DNA of 5,455 nucleotides from Deltaproteobacteria bacterium (GTDB taxonomy: Bacteria; Myxococcota; XYA12-FULL-58-9; JAUUZB01): positions 1 to 5,455 of the forward strand of contig JAUUZB010000363.1 of the NCBI GenBank assembly GCA_030590185.1, in the 5' to 3' direction. Position 1 is the first letter of the stretch. Every line of letters starts with the position of its first letter. This document shows positions 3,201 through 5,455 of the stretch, piece after piece. The notes beneath the pieces were generated by a model that was not told the origin of the DNA, ran no database searches, and saw only the letters and a program-made list of their open reading frames with translations. A program made the translations under genes and the position numbers.

Positions 3201-5455
3201 TCTACAACCACACAGACCAGGCGCTCGACGTCCGCGTGGCGCTGGCGCCGATGAGTTGGCTCGAGGTCGGCGCTGAGGCGACCGCGCCGGTGCCGGCCAA
3301 AAGGGGTGCGCTGGTCTACCTGCCCTTTGTCGCGGTCGAGCCCGGGCGCCACGCGATCCGGATCCAGGCCAGGTCGCAAGGCCATCAGGACGCCATCGAG
3401 CACCCGGTACGCGTCGCCAAGGGCAGCGGCTTTTTGGCCGAGCGCAGTGCCACCATTGGACCAGGGGTGGAGCTTGCCCTGGAGATCCCGGCGGAGGCCG
3501 TACCGGAGCGGCTCGGCCTCGTTTACTATCCGGATCTCTTCTCGCGGGTGAACCCCGGGGCGGAGGCCTTGCTCACGGTGCCGGATGGCTGCGCCGAGCA
3601 GACCATCTCCTCGACCCTCCCCAACTACATTATATTGGCGAGATTACCCCCGTCGGATGAGCGCAACCGCCGTCTGCTCGAAGAGGCCCGGCGCAACGCG
3701 CTGCGCGGCCACCAGCGGCTCTTAACCTACGAACATCCCCACGGCGGTTTTTCCATCTGGCCGGACGAGGAGCGTGATCGACCGGTCTCCGCCTTCGCGC
3801 TGGAGCTGCTGGCGTTGAGCCAACGTCACCTCGGCGTCGGAGATGAGGTCCTGGAGCGGACCATCGCCGCGGTGCTCGACTTTCTCCCCGAGGTCAAGGA
3901 TTCGTCGCAGCGGGCGGCGATGCTCGCGAGCTTGGCTCGGGCCCTCGAGGTGACCGATCACCCCAACGCTCGGTTCGCGGCCCTCGACGCGCTCACGCCG
4001 CAGATCAAACGCGCCAAGCGGTCCGAAGACGCGTGGCTGGTCGCGACCGTCGGCGGGGCGCTACAGGATCTCGACGCCTACCCAAAAGTGCGCGCCCAGC
4101 TCGTCGCGCACCTCGCCTCCTTGGGACAACGGCAGCGCTCGGGGGGCAAGGCCTGGCCCGCGGAGGGGACGCCGTACGGGTCCGTCTTCGTCGGCGCTAA
4201 AATCGAAGCCACGGCGCTGGCGGCCCGCGTGCTCCACCGCGCCGGTCGCAATGGCGACGCGCGCGAGGCTTTGGCCTTCATCGCGCGCAGCCAGGGCGCC
4301 GATGGTTTGTGGATCTCGACCCAAGATTCTCTGCGGGTCCTGGAGATCTTGAGCGAATTCCCGCCCGCGGATCGCCCTGCGGCGCCCGAGGGGCTCACCC
4401 TCAACGGCGCGCCCGTTGAATGGGAGGGGCCTGGGGGGGATCGAACCTGGCAGGCTGATCTCTCCGCGACCCTTCGCCCCGGCGTCAACCGCTTGGCCTG
4501 GGCCGCGGGCTCGACCCAGGACCTCAACCGCATGGTGGTGGCGGCCTACGCCTTTCGCTTGCCCTGGAAGGCGTTGGGGAGCGAGAGGGCCGCGTCGCCC
4601 CTGGGCCTGAGCATCGGTTACGATCGGACCGAGGCGCGGGTGGGGCAGACGATCGAGGCGACCCTGGTCGCCACCTACAGCGGCCCGCCCATCCGGATGC
4701 CGATGATCCGCTACCACGTCCCGCCTGGGTTCGAGGTCAACCGCACCCGCTCGAGTCGCGACCCCAAGATCCGGCGCACCGAGCTCGAAGACCATGACCT
4801 GCTCCTTTACCTCTCGACCCTGGTTCGCGGTCGCACCGAGCTGACCCTGGAGCTCGAAGCGCGCGCTCCGGTGGAGGGCAGCGCCCCAGGGGCGGTGCTC
4901 TACGACTACTACCAACCGGAGCTCCTGGCGATCGCCCAGCCCGCGCGCCTGGTGGTCCGCCCGGAGGTCGCGCCCAGTCGCCCCGAGAGTCGTCCCGAGC
5001 CGGAGATCACGACTCTGCCGGCGCGTCCCTTTGCGCTCAACGAGCCGGCACCCGACATCTATTGGCAGCTACCTGAGCAGAAGATGACGAAGCTCGTCAC
5101 CACCCGCTGGTATCGCCCGATGCCGCGCCCCAGTCACCTATTTCTCATCAGCAGCTTCGGGACGCTGGCCGGCCTCGGGATCAGAGGGATGACCGGTGGT
5201 GGGCTACGCTGGCCGAAGGCCGACGTCAGCGTCGAGGATCTCGAGACCCAATGGTCCGACCGCTTGAACGCGAGGGACAGGCGGGGGATCGCCGCGCAGG
5301 AGGAGGATCTGCTGTATTGCTACCGAGAGAGACTGGCCGTCCGACCGGCATTATCAAGAGCCCGGCTGGTGGTCACGACCACGGTCCAGCCCGACGGCCG
5401 CGTCAGCGTGGCTAACCTGCTCTCCAACCTCGACGCCGAGGAGCTCACGGCCTGC
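161..5455 (+). CDS. Alpha-2-macroglobulin family protein with inserted ExbD-like membrane module and C-terminal AgmX/PglI domain (3' end outside window)
   Basis: This single open frame encodes at least 1,765 residues. A2M proteins trap proteases: cleavage of a bait region exposes a reactive Cys-Gln thioester that bonds the attacker. Family hallmarks seen here are a TDRxLYxPG segment (aa 30-38), VELGVLDRGIYAL (453-465), FPDT with a following TTW (935-966), the thioester GCAEQ (1143-1147), GGFxxW (1195-1200) and a YDYYQPE strand (1581-1587). Unlike ordinary bacterial A2Ms (about 1,500-1,700 aa, soluble or lipid-anchored), it carries about six membrane segments and an ExbD/TolR-like domain where the bait region belongs, and ends in an AgmX/PglI-type domain. 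The start is ATG 161, just before a good signal peptide; GTG 158 is the only other upstream choice because TAG lies at 149-151. No strong Shine-Dalgarno is visible. No frameshift is seen. The A2M assignment is firm; function is inferred. Confidence 0.95.
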   Translation, partial: MGWLRSVVLILAVIAPRLLVAGEPDLLLTTDRTLYQPGHEIRMRCLVVEGADRRPRRDAPVIFRVRAPGGAGLMLESTTSNELGVAAAGLPLARQTLLGVYTVSASVGTRTVDRAVRVAEYRKPRFLIAVESAPYLQPGQALDLEIRGEYLHGVPVRDGALSVTASTKLWPTDPTKPGIANSFARARLNLDDAGAAQLSLPAPPDLEVFARGMIRIDVEVVDGAGHRESVRHQIPLALAALEVGWFWMHPPMAGTPNRVAIVVQEPGGGAVDAQLVIDVEGEDRTASTGEDGIAVLDLLLEPGPISVEATAADRRGQWHGEVELAQPGGIAAVVDAPLVRSATSVEVELRTDTPGRRAELFLHRAGDVFATESIIIAGKRVRRRVDLPPGLRGLVTLEVSYAGRSTAASIIVADPSALRVSLRAEPAGGHPGAPVTLSLQVSDPDGEPAAAAVELGVLDRGIYALNGQGLSGAEVQFQHLPQSGLRDLAASPLLQGRGVEEILGSVELQQGMGFWLAASQPDRPEVLYAQYPPRPVEPNDAPALLDLAADLLGMLPGPTASVAFDFYLRFVGPLLALLLLIIWWPSRGRSKLAISANLCQLLALAALPFVLTGHGPRRQPVEVEELTLEAGIGRPQDPRRFPGLTNREIDAEEILETHEHLAPDMGTVIQIKQNMLSVNGDPVLALEDFRVDPAALTRGGFLIEPLYQRLNSTVDDLRTLARLSGQEAATAVSIIAERGAPFRLLSQVSYTAGQATYSHYSLIHREDLVAVVPKAKGPHSHPVILGVTITLLLLLLVAARGAVPLWIGSGLVLLYALLVGLHGAYPIGDPSTMEFPLQAALIRAHPYVIAALLLIAVWCWRRAPRFTGIILPALALILVWATNPLQRDGRAYFDTNRRHVISVPMIGSAPGGPDDGPQTAASAPERPLPHLRKRFPDTLLYEPLLVTDAEGRAAVEVTLADQLTTWKATALAHTKSGELALGRLDIPSVQPLQIEASVPARLTVGDRVQLPVSLYNHTDQALDVRVALAPMSWLEVGAEATAPVPAKRGALVYLPFVAVEPGRHAIRIQARSQGHQDAIEHPVRVAKGSGFLAERSATIGPGVELALEIPAEAVPERLGLVYYPDLFSRVNPGAEALLTVPDGCAEQTISSTLPNYIILARLPPSDERNRRLLEEARRNALRGHQRLLTYEHPHGGFSIWPDEERDRPVSAFALELLALSQRHLGVGDEVLERTIAAVLDFLPEVKDSSQRAAMLASLARALEVTDHPNARFAALDALTPQIKRAKRSEDAWLVATVGGALQDLDAYPKVRAQLVAHLASLGQRQRSGGKAWPAEGTPYGSVFVGAKIEATALAARVLHRAGRNGDAREALAFIARSQGADGLWISTQDSLRVLEILSEFPPADRPAAPEGLTLNGAPVEWEGPGGDRTWQADLSATLRPGVNRLAWAAGSTQDLNRMVVAAYAFRLPWKALGSERAASPLGLSIGYDRTEARVGQTIEATLVATYSGPPIRMPMIRYHVPPGFEVNRTRSSRDPKIRRTELEDHDLLLYLSTLVRGRTELTLELEARAPVEGSAPGAVLYDYYQPELLAIAQPARLVVRPEVAPSRPESRPEPEITTLPARPFALNEPAPDIYWQLPEQKMTKLVTTRWYRPMPRPSHLFLISSFGTLAGLGIRGMTGGGLRWPKADVSVEDLETQWSDRLNARDRRGIAAQEEDLLYCYRERLAVRPALSRARLVVTTTVQPDGRVSVANLLSNLDAEELTAC
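233..1558 (+). other. N-terminal macroglobulin (MG) domain array, aa 25-466
   Basis: This is a string of beta-sandwich MG-type domains. The first (about aa 25-118) opens with the MG2 signature TDRTLYQPG. The next (about 120-230) opens with EYRKPRF and contains EYLHGVPV (149-156), the usual 'Y..G.PV' strand of the A2M N-terminal domain. About 238-330 and 334-420 look like two more MG repeats rich in alternating Val/Leu/Ile. The last part (about 421-466) reads SDPDGEPAAAAVELGVLDRG and then IYAL, the conserved lead-in to the bait region in bacterial and animal A2Ms. Domain borders are approximate. Cys45 is the only cysteine in the array, so intramodular disulfides are unlikely. Confidence 0.85.
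1559..1840 (+). other. Bait-region-equivalent stretch, aa 467-560
   Basis: Directly after IYAL the sequence becomes weakly structured and rich in Gln, Gly, Pro, Leu and Ala (for example SPLLQGRG and YPPRPVEPNDAP). In ordinary A2Ms this position holds the end of MG6 and the protease-sensitive bait region. It contains several basic and hydrophobic residues that a protease could use, but no specific cleavage site can be named. The chain enters the membrane immediately afterwards, so a cut here would separate the N-terminal MG array from the membrane-anchored remainder. Bait function is inferred from position only. Confidence 0.45.
1841..1999 (+). other. Membrane segments 1 and 2, aa 561-613
   Basis: Segment 1 (about aa 563-584) has the core FVGPLLALLLLIIWW. 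Segment 2 (about 594-613) has the core LCQLLALAALPFVLTG. The loop between them, PSRGRSK, is strongly basic, which by the positive-inside rule puts it in the cytoplasm. This places the preceding MG array and the following ExbD-like domain in the periplasm. Segment 2 occupies the position of the single membrane helix of an ExbD/TolR subunit but carries no aspartate; Cys599 and Gln600 are its only clearly non-aliphatic core residues. Confidence 0.85.
2015..2491 (+). other. ExbD/TolR-like periplasmic domain, aa 619-777 (core 667-772)
   Basis: Recognised by pattern. The core has an opening strand (TVIQIKQNMLSVNGDPV, aa 667-683), a connecting segment with LIEPLYQRL, then a second half with VSIIAERGAPFRLL, VSYTAGQATY (748-757) and a final strand before VAVVPK (to 774). 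This matches the layout of Myxococcota-type ExbD proteins as I remember them: 'v.v..d.i.vdGe.V', 'LI.pL...L', then 'v.iqaD...p..ll..VmYT.GQAgy'. ExbD/TolR subunits normally pair with ExbB/TolQ to form proton-driven motors, their periplasmic domain contacting TonB/TolA-like partners or peptidoglycan. Here the domain is embedded in an A2M chain between membrane segments. Family assignment is fairly confident; motor activity is doubtful. Confidence 0.8.
2507..2806 (+). other. Membrane segments 3 to 6, aa 783-882
   Basis: Four hydrophobic stretches follow the ExbD-like domain: about 783-799 (VILGVTITLLLLLLVAA), 803-822 (core WIGSGLVLLYALLVGL), 847-860 (YVIAALLLIAVWCW) and 868-882 (GIILPALALILVWA). 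The loop between 5 and 6 (RRAPR) is basic and the loop between 3 and 4 contains Arg800, so both are predicted cytoplasmic. The longer loop between 4 and 5 (about 823-846) would be periplasmic. An even number of crossings returns the chain to the periplasm for the second A2M half. The block does not resemble ExbB/TolQ, and no charged residue sits deep in any segment, so an anchoring or partner-binding role seems likelier than transport. Confidence 0.8.
2954..4360 (+). other. A2M MG7-like segment plus thioester (alpha-toroid) domain, aa 932-1400
   Basis: The segment opens with RKRFPDTLLYEP (932-943) and TDAEGR (947-952), then DQLTTWKA (961-968), the standard A2M central-domain pattern 'R..FP.T..w.P...TD..G' and 'D.lTtW'. 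After two beta-rich stretches comes the thioester motif at 1143-1147. The thioester domain continues with ISSTLPNY, GGFSIWPDE (1195-1203) and SAFALELLALSQ, then alternating helices ending near GLWISTQDS (1382-1390), the usual final toroid helices. The helix count looks normal and no deletion is evident. About 883-931, just before this block, is a Pro/Gly/Asp-rich flexible linker joining it to membrane segment 6. Confidence 0.9.
3581..3601 (+). other. Thioester motif PDGCAEQ, aa 1141-1147
   Basis: Cys1144 and Gln1147 are the residues that form the internal beta-cysteinyl-gamma-glutamyl thioester in A2M and complement C3/C4 proteins. The canonical animal form is GCGEQ and E. coli YfhM has CLEQ; here it is GCAEQ, with both reactive residues kept. 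This suggests covalent trapping ability rather than a thioester-less YfaS-type protein. The chain has few cysteines (I count 45, 599, 859, 1144, 1720 and 1765), consistent with a free reactive thiol here. Confidence 0.92.
4598..4957 (+). other. Receptor-binding-like C-terminal A2M beta domain, aa 1480-1599
   Basis: This beta-rich domain ends the A2M part. It contains IRYHVPPGFEVN (about 1508-1519), a mid-domain strand LLLYLSTLVRG, and the closing YDYYQPELLAIAQP (1581-1594), which matches the typical C-terminal 'vYDYY.Pe' strand of A2M receptor-binding domains. In bacterial homologues this domain packs against the thioester domain and helps shield the thioester. The segment before it (about 1401-1479) is another beta module with LTLNGAPVEW and LRPGVNRLAW. 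Confidence 0.75.
4958..5299 (+). other. Pro/Arg-rich and Gly-rich linker, aa 1600-1713
   Basis: After the A2M fold ends, a short Pro/Arg/Glu tract (RPEVAPSRPESRPEPE, 1600-1615) leads to about 40 residues of mixed sequence. A glycine-rich patch, SSFGTLAGLGIRGMTGGG (1664-1681), then precedes a predicted charged helix (about 1685-1712). Flexible Pro- and Gly-rich stretches before an AgmX/PglI domain are common in myxobacterial TonB-like proteins, where they act as spacers across the periplasm. This one is short. The hydrophobicity at SHLFLISSF is too brief for a clear membrane helix. Confidence 0.55.
5300..5455 (+). other. AgmX/PglI C-terminal domain, first half (aa 1714-1765, cut by window end)
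   Basis: The visible part reads EEDLLYCYRERL, RPALSRARLVV, a strand ending in VQPDGRVSVANLLS, then a stretch ending in Cys1765 at the last base. This fits the AgmX/PglI pattern: 'i..CY...L...P.l.G.v.v...i...G.V..a.v.......l..C', including a 45-residue spacing between the two cysteines (1720 and 1765), which matches the spacing I recall for the family. The expected remainder, a short helix and an FP-containing strand, would follow outside the window. The domain is TonB-C-like and named from AgmX/GltJ and PglI/GltG of the Myxococcus gliding machinery; many paralogues are of unknown role. Confidence 0.8.

Noticed and set aside
2405..3403. 332-codon open frame on the minus strand
   Set aside because: It is antisense to the ExbD-like domain, membrane helices and MG7 region. 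The product is low-complexity Arg/Gln/Asp-rich and shows no domain, as expected of a shadow frame.
4061..4915. 284-codon open frame on the minus strand
   Set aside because: It is antisense to the end of the thioester domain and the receptor-binding-like domain; it has no motifs and compositional signs of a shadow frame.
161..5455. Pseudogene or frameshifted A2M
   Set aside because: I read the frame through all 1,765 codons without a stop; key motifs occur in the expected order and the reactive Cys and Gln are intact.

Overview
The window is almost entirely one very long, GC-rich plus-strand reading frame. It opens at ATG 161 and is still open at the last base, giving 1,765 visible codons with no in-frame stop; the 3' end lies outside the window. 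The first 160 bases are intergenic. They hold a likely intrinsic terminator for an upstream gene (8-39) and a candidate promoter (123-152) that sits very close to the start codon.

The product is an alpha-2-macroglobulin (A2M) family protein with an unusual composite build. In order I see: a Sec-type signal peptide (aa 1-22); macroglobulin (MG) domains (about aa 25-466) ending in the conserved segment that precedes the bait region; a variable stretch where the bait region would be; two membrane segments (561-613); an ExbD/TolR-like periplasmic domain (core 667-772); four more membrane segments (783-882); the second A2M half with an intact GCAEQ thioester motif (aa 1143-1147) and its helical thioester domain; a receptor-binding-like beta domain (1480-1599); a Pro/Arg-rich then Gly-rich linker; and the beginning of an AgmX/PglI C-terminal domain (from about 1714), cut by the window edge.

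The predicted topology is self-consistent. The short basic loops between membrane segments fall on the cytoplasmic side, so both A2M halves, the ExbD-like domain and the AgmX/PglI-like domain all fall in the periplasm. My inference is an inner-membrane-anchored, thioester-bearing protease trap or surface-defence protein physically built together with parts of the Tol/Exb/Glt energy-transducing family. No neighbouring gene is visible to test this.

The organism is probably a Gram-negative bacterium of the Myxococcota or a related deltaproteobacterial lineage: high GC, strong G/C third-position preference, a myxobacterial style of ExbD domain, and an AgmX/PglI domain named from myxobacterial gliding proteins. 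This assignment is by recognition only; other high-GC proteobacteria are possible.
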